Source of the DNA: Blumeriella jaapii
Lineage: Eukaryota > Ascomycota > Leotiomycetes > Helotiales > Drepanopezizaceae
Length of the DNA stretch: 64,000 nt
Direction: 5' to 3'
NCBI GenBank assembly: GCA_009599575.1
Contig: VWND01000003.1
Span: forward strand, 186,001-250,000
The notes beneath the pieces are model-generated. The model did not search any database. It saw only the letters and a program-made list of their open reading frames with translations, and was not told where the DNA came from. Made by a program: the position numbers and the translations under genes. Shown here piece by piece: positions 32,858 through 43,984 of the stretch. Numbering within the stretch: the first letter of the stretch is position 1; each line of letters starts with the position of its first letter.

Positions 32858-34330
32858 ATGTCTAAACGCAATTTTATTTTATTTAATTCTTTTAAAAAAC
32901 ACAAAGACCTTTTTAATAGCTTTTTTATTAAAAACGATTTCTTTTATATTAAAAACCTATAATCTGCAATTTTAAAAAACATTTATTTATTTAATTTAAA
33001 CCCTACCAACATTTTCGCTAACACCATAAACAACAACGCTTTTCGTTTTTTTATGCGAGGCCGCATGCCCTTTTTTGGCTCCTTTAGTACACCCTTATTT
33101 AATAGCGCCAATATTACCGATTTTATCGAAAAATATAAAAAAACTTGTAAGAATTTCGAAATTTTTAAAACTAAAATATTCGATAAACTTCTTCGCTATT
33201 ATAACCCAATTACCAAAAATATTATTAAATCGATAAATAAATAAAAAGCTATTAAGGCTCGAAATTAACGTAAACTAATTAAAACTTTAAAATCGGAATT
33301 CCGAAACTACGATCGTTAGCAAATTCGCGATATTATCGCTTTTTTCAAACAGTTTATTATAATAACTCGCTAAGTCAAAAACCTCAAGGCTTATTATCGT
33401 ACTTATACGAAAGTTTCTAACGTTTTTATTAATAAAAAAGTTCTAAGCGAAATTAAACAAAAAAAATTATTTTTACTTGGCCTTTCAACCAGTATTCGCA
33501 ATAAAACTATTAAGCATTTTAAAATTAATAAATAAAATCCTAAAACCTTCGATTAATATTTCAAATTTATAAAATTCGTTTTTAAACAAAACCAAAGCGA
33601 ACGTACTATCGAAGTTATAAACCAAAAGAAATTTTTCTTTTTTATTTATAAAAAAAACGTAAAAGCTTTAATATGAAAATATATCTAGCCATTAAAAGTT
33701 ACCGAAATCGCTAAAAAACAATTAGTTATTATATTATTTAATCGTTTTGCAAAACTTATTAATTTAAGAAAACTTAATAAAAATATCGAAACTTTCGTAT
33801 TAAAATTTACCGATATTAAAATTCAAAGATTTCAAAGCAAAGTCGAAGGTTTTATGCAATAGCAGAAAAAACTTTTTTACGTTAATTCGAATAATAAAAA
33901 CGATTAAAATAGCTTTTATAATAATTACTTTTTTTAAAATGCGCGAAGCGATCAGCTTCGCCAAGCCATCGTAAAAATAATAGCTGCCCAATAGCAATTT
34001 TTTCGTGCTAACGATCAAAATCAGCGAAATATTAATTATAATAACGATTATTAAAAGAAAAAAGAAAACCAACGCGAAAACCAAAATCGCGGCTATTAAA
34101 ATAATAAAAGTAATTATTAAAACAGATTTCGTAGTTTTAAATATAAGTTTTGTAATAATAAAGAAATTCACTGCGAAAAATCTTATATTCGCTCGGAATG
34201 CAAAGCATTTAATTTTTGTATAAATAATAAAATTTATTATATTAACAAATACGAAGCGATTTGCTTCGGACCGACGAAAGCAGAAATAAATCTTTTTAAT
34301 AAAATTAAAAATCAAAGCTAATTAAATATT
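32858..34330 (+). pseudogene. gag: B2 gag
   Basis: ATG at 32858 (MSKRNFILFNSFKKHKDL) is in frame with the well-preserved block 33053-33243 (LFNSANITDFIEKYKKTCKN) and with the Cys cluster at 34142-34270 (FCNNKEIHCEK, SECKAFNFC, EAICFGP). So start, capsid and nucleocapsid share one frame. In B1 and B3 this ATG reads ATA. Roughly 490 codons. Stops fall at Gln/Trp positions. The Cys-rich end is not a canonical CCHC but occupies its place. Antisense frames through here are hydrophobic artefacts. Confidence 0.78.
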
Positions 34331-35158
34331 ATTCGCTTGAAAATGAAAAATACGAAATGAAACGACTGTTTGAAAACAAAAAGAATACGAAAACGATTTT
34401 TATTAATAAAAAAAAAAACATTTCAAAAAGCGTATTAATCAAAAAAAAATTTTCTATTTTAAATATAAATAAAATTTAAATATATAAATAAAAAATAAAT
34501 ATATATATTATTAATACAATTATCGCATTTGCAAATATTATAGCTGCATAATTAAGCCAGCGAATCACAAAAAAGTAAAATGCTTTTGTTTTATTCGCTA
34601 AACTAATTAATATAAAAAAAAACGTTAAAATCGAAAAAAAAAAAGATTTTGAAATTCGAAAAAAAACCGATAAAACTATTAAAAAAACGCTTATAATAAA
34701 AAAAATTAACGACGATATAAAAAATATCGACACCGACATTCCGGTTCAAATTATTTAAAAAATACCAGCTTTTAAACGCTTATTATTAATGCGAAGCGAA
34801 AAATAAATCGATAAATATATCAGCTCCGAAGCCGTCGACGAAGCTATTAAAAAAATTATAAAACAAAAAATTAAATTAAAATTCAGCGATTTATTTAGTA
34901 TAAAAAAAAAATTCGACAAAATTATTAATAAACAAATTCCTGCATTAAAAAAAAAACGAAAAAGTTAAAATTATTCGAAAAAAAAACGACTTTAAATTAA
35001 AAAAAAACCAAAAAAAAATTTACAATACCGCAATTAATTTAGCCGATAAAAATTTTTTTTTAGAAAAAATTAGCTTTTTAATTTTCGTTATAAAAACCTA
35101 AAAGTTAAAACGACGAAACTGCTTTTACACGGTTATAAAAGCGCTAAAAATAAAAATT
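34331..35158. other. B2 interval between gag Cys cluster and protease
   Basis: This is probably the gag C-terminus or the protease N-terminus, but it is too altered to follow. The sense translation is Lys/Asn-rich with many stops. The membrane-like antisense frame 34476-34739 (repeated in B3 at 51848-52111) is the complement of that Lys/Asn-rich stretch. Confidence 0.5.
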
Positions 35159-35530
35159 ATGCTTAAAAAAAATACGACCGCTTTCGTTTTATTCGATAAT
35201 AAAACCGAAATCAATTGCATAAACCAGAAAACAGCCGAAGCCAGTAATATTCCGATTATTATCGATAAGCGAATAATTTATACTACCGTTAATAAAAATA
35301 CGATTAAATTTAATAAAATTATACGAAATATAAAAATCGACGTTAAAAGTATTATTATTTATAAAAACTTTTTAATAATAAAAAAATACTTTTATTTTAT
35401 TATTTTTAAAATGCTTTAAATCCTGAAAAATTTCGTTAATTTTAAATATATCGAAAACTGCTAAATAAAAGCTTTTTTCTGAAACTAAAACCGATTTTTT
35501 TAAAATCAAATTACCGTCGCCGGCGACAAA
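35159..35530 (+). pseudogene. B2 aspartic protease
   Basis: The open frame 35159-35419 reads FVLFDNKTEINCINQKTAEA, then IIYTTVNKNTIKFNKII and SIIIYKNFLIIKKYF, the fold of a retropepsin. The active-site DSGAE is represented by DNKTE with Asp and Glu kept. Downstream, KIKLPSPATKFF near 35500 is conserved in B3. Confidence 0.75.
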
Positions 35531-35631
35531 ATTTTTTTAATCGACGTTTTATCGAAAAACGAATAGCCGGCTTTAATTTTAAAATAAACGTTAAATTATA
35601 ATAAAACCTGGAAAATACTTAATTAAAAGCA

Positions 35632-35663
35632 TTTACGTCGCTAATCGAAATAGCATCGCGAAT
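35632..35663. repeat. Hairpin repeat, B2 protease-RT interval
   Basis: TTTACGTCGCTAATCG is followed by AAATAGCATCGCGAAT. The arms are ACGTCGCTA and TAGCATCGCG. Confidence 0.6.
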
Positions 35664-35879
35664 AAAATTGGCTAATATTAATATTTTTAGCTATTAATTC
35701 GGAAATAAAAGTTCCGAAGATTTCGTTTTCGTATTAAACAAATCCGATTTATATATTTTATTTTTTTGTATTAATATTAGCATTTTTTATAAGCGCAAAG
35801 CTAATAAAATACGATTCGTAAATTTTAATAAATCCGATGAAAATATTTCCGAAAAAAAAAACGATTAATTTAAAAAAAA

Positions 35880-36870
35880 TAAAATAACAAAACTATTTTA
35901 ATTAATTAATAACGAGTTCGAAAAACTTATTACCGGCCGATTTTCCAGCTTATCACTTGGCAGCCGATTTATAAAAAAACGATTTAATAATTTAGCAATC
36001 GAAACTTAATTTTTGCCAAAAAAAAAAATTTTTTATACGAAATTTTACGCAACCGAAAAAAAGCTATAATTTTCGATTTTACCGAAATAAGCCAATTCAG
36101 TTTTAACGTTACGTTTTATATCGATATTAAAACCGTGTTTTACGAAGCCTGGCAAAAAAAAACCTTTTCAGTTTCTAAAGCCTTTCAGAATAAAATAATC
36201 GAAATGCTAAAAAAACGAATTAAGCAAAAAATCTTCGAATTTTATTACGGCCTATATAAAAATAAATAATTTATCGTTGCGAAAAAAAAAAAAAGCATTT
36301 ACAAATTTATTATCGCAATCGTCGAAATAAATAAAATAACGATACGAAACGCTAACGTGCTATTTAACGTCGATCAATTTTCAAACGAATTCGCAAAACT
36401 GATAATCGCTTTTTTTTTCGATCTGTTTTCCGGCTACGATTATTTAATATTTAATCTACGATTTCGAAATATAACGGCAATTTAAATTTCAATCGGTTTA
36501 TTACGTATAACGAAAATATTTATAAAAGCTATTAATTTAATCGCTTAATTCGTAAAAATCGTATACAAAATCCTTATAATTTGCATTTTTAACATTGCTT
36601 TTTTTTACGTTAACGACGTTAAAATAAAAAATCTTAAATTATATTATAATAATAAAAAAATTCTTTCTGAAATTCGACGCTATATAATAAAATATATTCA
36701 AAACATCGACAAAATTATAATTTGCTTCGAAAAAACCAAAACTATTATTGATTTTCGATTAAAATTCTGTATATCCGAAATAAATATTATTAATTATATA
36801 ATTAACAGCGCTGGCCGCTATTTTTAACGAAAAAAAATTAAAAAGATCTGCGAATAAAAAAGATATAAAA
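35880..36870 (+). pseudogene. B2 reverse transcriptase
   Basis: The plus strand encodes FIVAKKKKSIYKFIIAIVEI (about 36265), NVDQFSNEFAKL-like, FDLFSGYDYLIFNLRFRN (about 36420), and the catalytic box FFYVNDVKIK at 36600-36630 with the first Asp as Asn. YNNKKI, RRYIIKYIQNIDKIIICFEK and FCISEINIINYIINSAG follow. Fungal gypsy elements with a KKKxGxYR finger motif have the same layout. Confidence 0.8.
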
Positions 36871-37049
36871 ATATTACCGAAGCCAAAGCTTTTATTAGCG
36901 TTATAATTTATTACCGCAATTAAATTAAAAACTTTTTTCAGAAAGCTGCATTTATTTACGTTATAATAAAAAAAAAATCGAATTCGTTTAGAAAAAAAAA
37001 TAAAGCAAAATTATAAAAATTTTTAAAAACGATCTTTTATCGGCCTTAT

Positions 37050-37550
37050 CGTTTATACGAATCGATTATAATTCAAACGCAAAAAAAATCATTTTAATTA
37101 TCGACGCTAGTATTTTCGGTTAAAAAACTATATTATAATAAATCGATAAAAACAAAAAACGATATTTTTTACGATTCGAAAACGGCTTATAATTTTTCGC
37201 GAAAATACGCTACGACGTTACAAAACGAATATATCGAAGCGCTTTTAAAATAATAAAAAAAATAAAAAACGAATTATACGGCGTATATTTTATTTTAAAA
37301 ACAAACGCAAAAGTTTTTATCGATTAATTAAATAAAAAAGCCAGTAATCTGCCAAAAGCATTTATTACCAATTAAATAATTTAAATACGATTTATAAACT
37401 TCGAAATCAAATATATTAAAAAAACAATTAATACAGCGGCAAACGGCTTTTTTAAAAAAAACGCTTTTATCCGTTTGACTTCGTTAAACAAAGCGAATAA
37501 AATATCAACGAATAAATCGCTAACGAAATCGGCTGTTTCGCTATTTGCGC
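37050..37550 (+). pseudogene. B2 RNase H
   Basis: Blocks IIDASIFG (Asp kept, about 37100), RYDVTKRIYRSAFKIIKKIK, LYGVYFILKTNAKVFID and FINFEIKYIKKTINTAA (about 37400) match gypsy RNase H. The stops at DN and W positions follow the RIP pattern. Confidence 0.72.
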
Positions 37551-37575
37551 TTTGGGTTTTACAAAACCAAAACTA

Positions 37576-37669
37576 TTCGCGTTGTTATTTCGGCTAGCAC
37601 CGCGAATAAAAAATATTAATTTTCGGGCCGAAAAAGCATTCGCGTTATTATTTCGATTGGCACCGCGAA
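37576..37669. repeat. Doubled hairpin repeat, B2 RNase H-integrase linker
   Basis: Two units, 37576-37606 (TTCGCGTTGTTA arm, TAGCACCGCGAA arm) and 37639-37669, have the same phase and are 63 bp apart. They encode FALLFRLAPRI twice in an otherwise open 86-codon frame (37552-37812). Confidence 0.75.
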
Positions 37670-37674
37670 TAAAT

Positions 37675-39125
37675 TTAACCGAAAACGATCGGAATAAGCC
37701 GATTAACGACGAAAATAAACTTTTAATCGATAATTATAAAACCGAAGATTTTTATTTAATCGTATATTATTTAATTATTTTATTTAAATTATTTAGCGTA
37801 TTAAATTATTAATTTAAATTATTTAAAAACCAAGCTTTCGATTATATTTTAGCCGACAAAAAGCTATACAAAATAAAAAATAATATATATTAAAAACGCT
37901 TAATAATAAATAATAAAACCGATAAATTTCAAATTATAAAAAAAGCCTACGAAAAAATATTTTATAAAAAAACTAAAACTATTTATTACCGAATCAAAAA
38001 CGATTTTTAATAAAAAAAATACTTCGAAAATTGCAAAGCTTTCGTTAAAAGCTATATTTTTTATTAAAAACGAAAGCTTGGCCGAAAAAAAAATTTATTA
38101 TATTCGACGTAATTTTTTGGAATTTAAAAAAAAATTAATTTCGACGTTATACGCGTATTAATTACCGATCGCGGTTATATATGCTTTATATTTGCTATTA
38201 ACGATTTATTTAAATAGCTTAAAAAGCGATTTTTCCGAAACGCTATTTCCGAAGCTATAGCGACCTTTTTTTTAAAAAAAACGTAATATATCGACACGGT
38301 TTATTTAGCAAATTAAACGTCGATAATAAATTCGAAAACAAAAGCGTTATCGAAACTTTTACAAAAAAATACGGAATTTAGCGCATTTAAATCTCAGCTT
38401 ATAATTCGAAAAGCAACGGATCCGTAAAACGAGGCTATAAAAATATTTTTAACGGCTTTTTAAAAGCCATTCGAAAAGGCTATAAGCGTTAGTCGCGGAA
38501 ATTTTCGAAAATACTTTTTATTATACGTATATATATATACGCCCCTATTAAAATAATTTTATTTTTTATTTAATACGGCAAAAACGCTCGATTATTTCTG
38601 GAAATAAAATAATTTGTATAAAAATTTTATAATATAATTAAAATAAAAACAAAAGCAAATTTGTTAGCAATAAAATTTAAATAATTAAATTACCGCGATA
38701 TAAATATAAAAAAGATAATTTTAAAAAAAAAGAAATATAAAAAAGCAGCTAAAAAAATCTGAAATAAAATCAAAGTTTTAAAAAAAACGCTAATTAAAAA
38801 AAAAATCTGATTTTAGTTTACGACGTCCAGCGCGCTATTAACAAATCGGCCGATACTAAATTTAATTATAAATGGTTCGAATTTTACGAAATATACGAAG
38901 CCGAATTAAATAAAAGCTATTACAAATTTACGAAATTCGATAAAACAAAACTAAAAAAAACGTTCGCCGCCAACCGATTAAAACGATTTTACAAAAAAAA
39001 CCAGCAAATTTATTTTTTGGATTTTGATTTAAACAGCGACTCCGACTCCGGCGAATTCGACGACGATTCCGACCAAAGCGATTATATTTTTAAAAAAAAA
39101 AAACCTTTTGGAAAGGTCTGAAAAC
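37675..39125 (+). pseudogene. B2 integrase with SH3-like C-terminus
   Basis: KPINDENKLLIDNYKTEDFY starts the region. The catalytic part includes NFDVIRVLITDRGYICF (about 38130) and VSRGNFRKYF-like blocks. The C-terminal SH3-like fold DVQRAINKSADTKFNYKWFE (about 38825) runs to KKTFAANRLKRFYKKNQQIY (about 38955) and an acidic Asp/Ser tail (SDSDSGEFDDDSDQSD) at about 39035-39090. It would join cDNA to host DNA. The C-terminal domain is the best preserved part. Confidence 0.82.
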
Positions 39126-39690
39126 AGCCGAACGATAATTCTACTATTAAAATCATAATTTAAATCGTAATCCTACCCATAACCGAAAAAAAAAAAATGT
39201 TTACAAAATTATTTATTAATTATTCTACTGTTTTTGTTATTTATTATTTTCTTTTTTATTATATACTGTTTTATTATTTTTGTTTTGCTTGCTTATATAC
39301 AACTTAATTATTTTATTTTATATATACTATTTATTTTTAAAATTTTTTTTTATATTATTTAAAACATTTATTATACTTTTTTTTGTTTGACTATACTTTT
39401 GGTTATCAGAACAAAAGTTTTGTATATATTTAAGCCGCATATTTGATATATTTATAATACTCGTATATTTTACGAAAACTATTTTTTATACATTTTATTA
39501 TTTGCTATTTTTTGCATTATTTACTTTTTTCGCTATTTTAAACAAATGTTTGTCTAAACAGTTATAATTTATTAAAAAAACAGTATACGGATTTTCGTAA
39601 CTTTTAAATACAAATATTTTATAATTCCCGTATTTTTTTTTATTTACTTTTTAACAAATATAACATATTTTTCTAATTAACAAACTTATC
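39126..39690. other. B2 AT-rich spacer
   Basis: No gene. It contains TTATTATT-type low-complexity sequence corresponding to the tandem-repeat spacers of B1 and B5. Confidence 0.6.
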
Positions 39691-42600
39691 GATATTATAT
39701 CGTTTTTTAAACAAAGCGTTGCTAAATCTAGCAAATTTATTTTTAATTTATTTTAAAACGGAATTATTATACGCAACTTTTTCGAATTCAAATAAATATA
39801 TAATGCCGCTATCTTAAATTAATAAACAGCTTTCGTAAAAACGTTTATAAAATAATTCGATATAATAATTAAAAACGTTAACGAATTTTTATTCGATTAT
39901 AAAAACTTCGTTAAAACTGAATTCGTTCGCAAAAATTTTAATTACGATAAATTCTTGCTAAATTACAACAATGCTTTAAAAGCCTTCGCCGAAGCAAAAA
40001 AAGCTCGAAATAATAAAAAAAAAATAACAAACCGAATATTACGCTTTTTGTCAAATTAATAAAAAAAAAATATCTAAAAATACGTTTTTAGCAAAATTAC
40101 CGGTATTATTCCATTTTAGCATTTCGTTCGCTTTTTCGAAATTATTACTTTTATTAAAAAAAAAGTCTGGGTATTAAACGCTTATATTTTTAAAACGCAA
40201 ACTTTAAAAGCTAATAATCTAAAAGCCCGCAGGTTTACAAGCCTTTTTATAGCTGTTTGCAAACTAATCGACGACGCTATACAATCGCTAAAAAAAATTC
40301 TAATCGATTGCGAAATTTTAAATTTGATTTTTTTTCAAAACAAAAGATTAAGCGTCGCTAAATACGGCATTTTTATACCGAAAAAAAAAAACGACGCCAG
40401 CCCGATATTTCAAATTTACAACGACGAAAAAAACGAAAAAGCCAATATTATTTTCGTTTAATTCGAAAAAATATACGCGGTAGCAATTAATATTTTTAAA
40501 ACAATTAAAATAATTCGACGATTTTTATTTTTAATTATCGAAAACTAATTCGAAAACGAAACCAAAAGCGTAATAATAAACAACCGTTTATTCGAATACA
40601 AAAAATTTATTATATTTGTAAAAACGATTCCGGAAAAAGTAAAAATAAAAAACGTAAAAAAACGCGCCGATATTTCCGAAACTTTTTTTATTCGAAAAAA
40701 AAAATTATTCGCGTCGTTAATAAAAAAAGCATCGCGAATAAAAACAGCCGGAAATCGACGCCGAATTATAAGCTTTAAATTAATTAATAAAAAACGCGAC
40801 GATTTTACAAAATCAAATTTAAAAAACGCCGGTATTTCGAAAAAGAAAAACTTAAACGATTTTAAATTTGATTTTTCGAAATTAAATACGCAAATATCAA
40901 AAACGCTTATTGCGTTTAAAAACGTCGTATTATTATCGCTAATATTTTAAATTTTAATAAAAGCATTTAAAATCTCGATTATTATACGATTCGATCGAAA
41001 AAGCTTAAAAAAGAATATCGAAATTATCGCGGAAAAAATCATATAAAAAATATAAAATTAAATTACTTTATTTAAAACTTTCGCTTTCGACGACGAAACG
41101 ATTTAAAAGTTTTTTTTCGATACTTTTATACAAAAATCAAATAAATCCGTTAGTTTTTTTTTTTTTGCTTCGAACGAAAATTAAATTAAGCTTTTCTCGG
41201 AAAATTGCAAATATAATACGCTAAAACAAATAAAAAAAACTTTTAAAAACGATGATCCGTTTTTATTCGAGCTTTTTTTCGCTAAAAAACTCTGATTTTT
41301 TAATTTCGTTTTTACGAATAACGTTAACGCCAAAAAAAACGGCAAATTCTGTTATTTTCACGTATGCTATTACGCGGCGTACTGCGATTTAATTACAAAA
41401 AAAATTAACGTTATCGGCTTCGCTGATCGATTCGCTGCTATTAAAAATTCGAATTATAACGTATTCGAAATTAATTTTAATAATTAATTTATATTTCGAC
41501 GAAAAACTGCGAAAACTATTTAAGCGCGTATTAAAGTTTATTTGAGCTACGCAAATTTTAAAACGGATTTTAAAGCTTTTAGCGCGATTATAAAACTCGA
41601 CTAAAACGTAAAAAAATAAAAGCAATAAATATTTCCAAAAGCCGACTTTTTTAGTTTTTCGACCGAAAATATATTTTAAAATCTATTTAAATTAAATTGC
41701 GAATTCGTTAATTACGTAAGATTTCACAACGGAAAAAACAAGCTATTGCTGTATTTTATAAAAAAAAAAAATTATATATAAATATTATTTCCGACTAATT
41801 AAAACTCAAAAAGCGCCTATAGTTTTCTTCGCTAATATACTTTACAATTTTACTTAACAAATTTTTAAAATATATCCCGGCCTTTATTTCGCTGTTTTAA
41901 TTATCCGAAACTTTAAAAACTGCCGCTTCGTAATATATTTTAACGTTTCGATTATTTTAGGTTTCGCTGGTTCCGACCGTATTACGATTATAAAATTTAA
42001 TATCGCCGATTTTTAAAAAAAAAAAAATCGAAAATCTTACCGACGCTATTTTCGATTATTACGTTCTGCTTATATTCGTATATAATTCGGAAATAATCGA
42101 AGCTTATTTGCAATTATATTACGACGCCAAGCTAATTAAAACCATTTAAAAAAGCCCAGCTTTTTCGTATTTCAGCGCGTTTAAAACAATAGCCTCGGCT
42201 ATTTTATCGAATTATAAAACCGAAAGCTACGAAATAAAAAATATAATAATTTTTATTAACTTTTCGATTAAGCAAAAAGTTTTCGTTAAATTCAGAATCT
42301 AAAAAACCGACGGCGCGATATTAATTTATTCGAATAATTATACGGCGCAAAAATACAAAAATTATTTCGAAAACGACATTTCGATAAATAATTTAATATT
42401 ATTTGTATTACGGCGAAAGCAATTATAGCATTTTCGGTAGTTTCGATTGCAAACGATTATTTCCGAATTATTTCGTAAAATAATTTTTTTTACAAGCTTC
42501 GAAGCTTTTTTAAAAGCATTCGTCGATAAACAACCGTAATCCGACCTATTAATTTTACGCGAAGCAAAAGCGTTAATCGGTTTTAATTACGACGAATTAA

Positions 42601-42950
42601 TCGATTATTTTTACGATTTTAATACGAAATTTTTTAGCGCTTTTTGCAAAACGTAAAACCACGTTCAGAAATTAAAATTTATTATTTACGAAGAAAAATC
42701 GTAAAAAGCATTCGTCGCGGCGACGCTTAATAATATTATCGACGAAAAAGCTATCAGAACGTTCGTAAATTTAAATAATATTTCGACTGATATTTTATCG
42801 AGCTATTTTTTAAAAAAGCAAAATAAATAAAATAATTTAAACGATAAGCGAAACGCTATTTTTTCGCAAAAGCTAATAGCAAAAAGGCCAAAAACGGATT
42901 AAAAAACCGAAAAAGTATAAAATTAAAAAGTTCGGTTTTTAATTAATTAG
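39690..42950 (+). pseudogene. B2 accessory ORF, unrecognised protein downstream of integrase
   Basis: Sense-strand translation is coding-like for about 1050 codons, with stops at Gln/Trp positions and a few frame changes. In order: a Lys/Ala charged helix (ALKAFAEAKKARNNKKK, about 39985), VLNAYIFKTQTLKANN, AKYGIFIPKKKNDA (about 40365), a basic segment KLINKKRDDFTKSNLKNAGI (about 40785), FVFTNNVNAKKNGKFCYFHV (about 41310), CEFVNYVRFHNGKNKLLLYF (about 41700), YNSEIIEAYLQLYYDAKLI (about 42090), GFNYDELIDYFYDFNTKFF (about 42585), and a KRPKTD patch near 42895 that could be a nuclear localisation signal. No known domain is recognised. B3, B5 and B1 carry it at the same place. Confidence 0.6.
40708..40737. 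repeat. Hairpin repeat in B2 accessory ORF
   Basis: TTCGCGTCGTTA arm, poly-A loop, GCATCGCGAA arm. It encodes KASRIK in phase with the LAPRIK coding of the linker copies. Confidence 0.6.
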
Positions 42951-43048
42951 TTTTTAAATTATATAAAATAAACTAGATTGTATTTATTAAAATTGTATTT
43001 TTTTTTAATCGTAATCAAAAACGATTACGTATATTATTTAAAACAAAA
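42951..43048. other. B2 3' untranslated stretch and putative polypurine tract
   Basis: It includes an inverted pair AATCGTAATC / GATTACG (43006-43030) and ends AAAACAAAA before the LTR, a weak, probably RIP-altered polypurine tract. Confidence 0.45.
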
Positions 43049-43314
43049 TATAAAACGGTGATACTTTGTATTAATAAAAATTAGTAATTTTAGCGATAAT
43101 CGAGATATGAACCTTTCCGAGACCTTTTGCCACTGATTATCTTCAACAGGTATAAAAGCAAAACATTCTTTTAAATAATACCATAAGCACGCAATTCAAT
43201 TTATATCTTTATTTTTTTTTTTTTTCTTTTTTCAGTTTTTTCTAGAGATTTTCTAGACTATTTTACCCACCGACATATGGCCGTATCAGTCTGGTTTTCC
43301 TACCTACTTTTATA
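43049..43314 (+). repeat. B2 3' LTR
   Basis: It starts TATAAAACGG (TG changed to TA) and ends TTTTATA (CA changed to TA). Both terminal dinucleotides are altered as RIP would do, unlike the 5' LTR. Confidence 0.92.
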
Positions 43315-43984
43315 TTATTTAGTTTAAATTTAAAATTCGGAACGCGTTTTATACGAGCTAGTCGAGAATTAGCAGATAAATAAAAACTATAGCGTTTAAA
43401 AAGCGCGCTAAAGTTTTGGCCGTCAAAAAAAGATTTAAAAAAAGTTCGCGAAAAGCGTAAAGGTTGATCTGCAGCGTCTGTTGGTTGAAATAAAACGTTG
43501 CGAAAAAAAAGCAGCAGATTCGCGATTAGCAGAAGCACGTTCGATAAATTTTACCAAACGCTCTGATTAAAAGGTTTATCGCAGTCGTATAATTTTTAAA
43601 AATTGTCGTTTACGCTTTTGCGCTTTTTTTAATTGATTTTACAAAAATCTTAATTAAACGCTTTCAGCGTTAGGCTGCAAAAAAAAAATGGCAGGCGAAA
43701 TGGTTAGCGCTTTGCTTTTTCCTTTGTTTTTTTTTTTCGGAAGAAGGATTATTTTTTAAAAAAAAAAACTTTTGGGGAAAGCTGCTTTTTCGCTGATTAA
43801 AAAAAAGGTTAAAATGTAGTAGCAGAAACTGAAAAGTTCTGCTAAAAAGGAAATCGTTAAACAAAAGCTATTTTTCGCGAAGTGCGAAAATAAGTTTTTT
43901 TACGACCGGTCGATTATTTTAGTATAACCCGTGAAAAATTCGAGAAAAAAATAGTTTACGCCGTCGTTAGCGTAAAAAAAAAAT
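43315..43984 (-). pseudogene. gag: Cb gag N-terminal piece
   Basis: It continues Cb right of B2 and matches Ca 18990-19662. The minus-strand frames 43263-43538 (its 5' part starting in this piece: RLARIKRVPNFKFKLNN) and 43670-43864 (MFNDFLFSRTFQF-type) belong to the gag start. The LTR-adjacent part (43930-43984) is the leader. Confidence 0.65.

Larger units (their letters stand above)
32017..43314 (+). mobile_element. B2, complete Ty3/gypsy family B element (11298 bp)
   Basis: Two 266-bp LTRs with TGTAAAA/TTTTACA ends bound it. TTAT at 32013-32016 is repeated at 43315-43318, a 4-bp target duplication confirmed against the uninterrupted site in Ca (about 18980-19000). It reads on the plus strand: gag, protease, RT, RNase H, integrase, AT-rich spacer, accessory ORF, 3' LTR. 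About 3.9 kb between integrase and 3' LTR is unusually long for the superfamily. Confidence 0.93.

Noticed and set aside
33800..34315. 171-codon minus-strand hydrophobic frame resembling a membrane protein (also 34476-34739, 51173-51457, 51848-52111)
   Set aside because: These are complements of the Lys/Asn/Gln-rich C-terminal part of gag in B2 and B3. AAA/AAT-rich sense gives TTT/ATT-rich (Phe/Ile) antisense. The sense strand carries the gag Cys cluster.
37576..37669. CRISPR-like repeat-spacer arrangement of the hairpins
   Set aside because: Only two units per site, inside a retroelement coding region, with conserved rather than unique intervening sequence.
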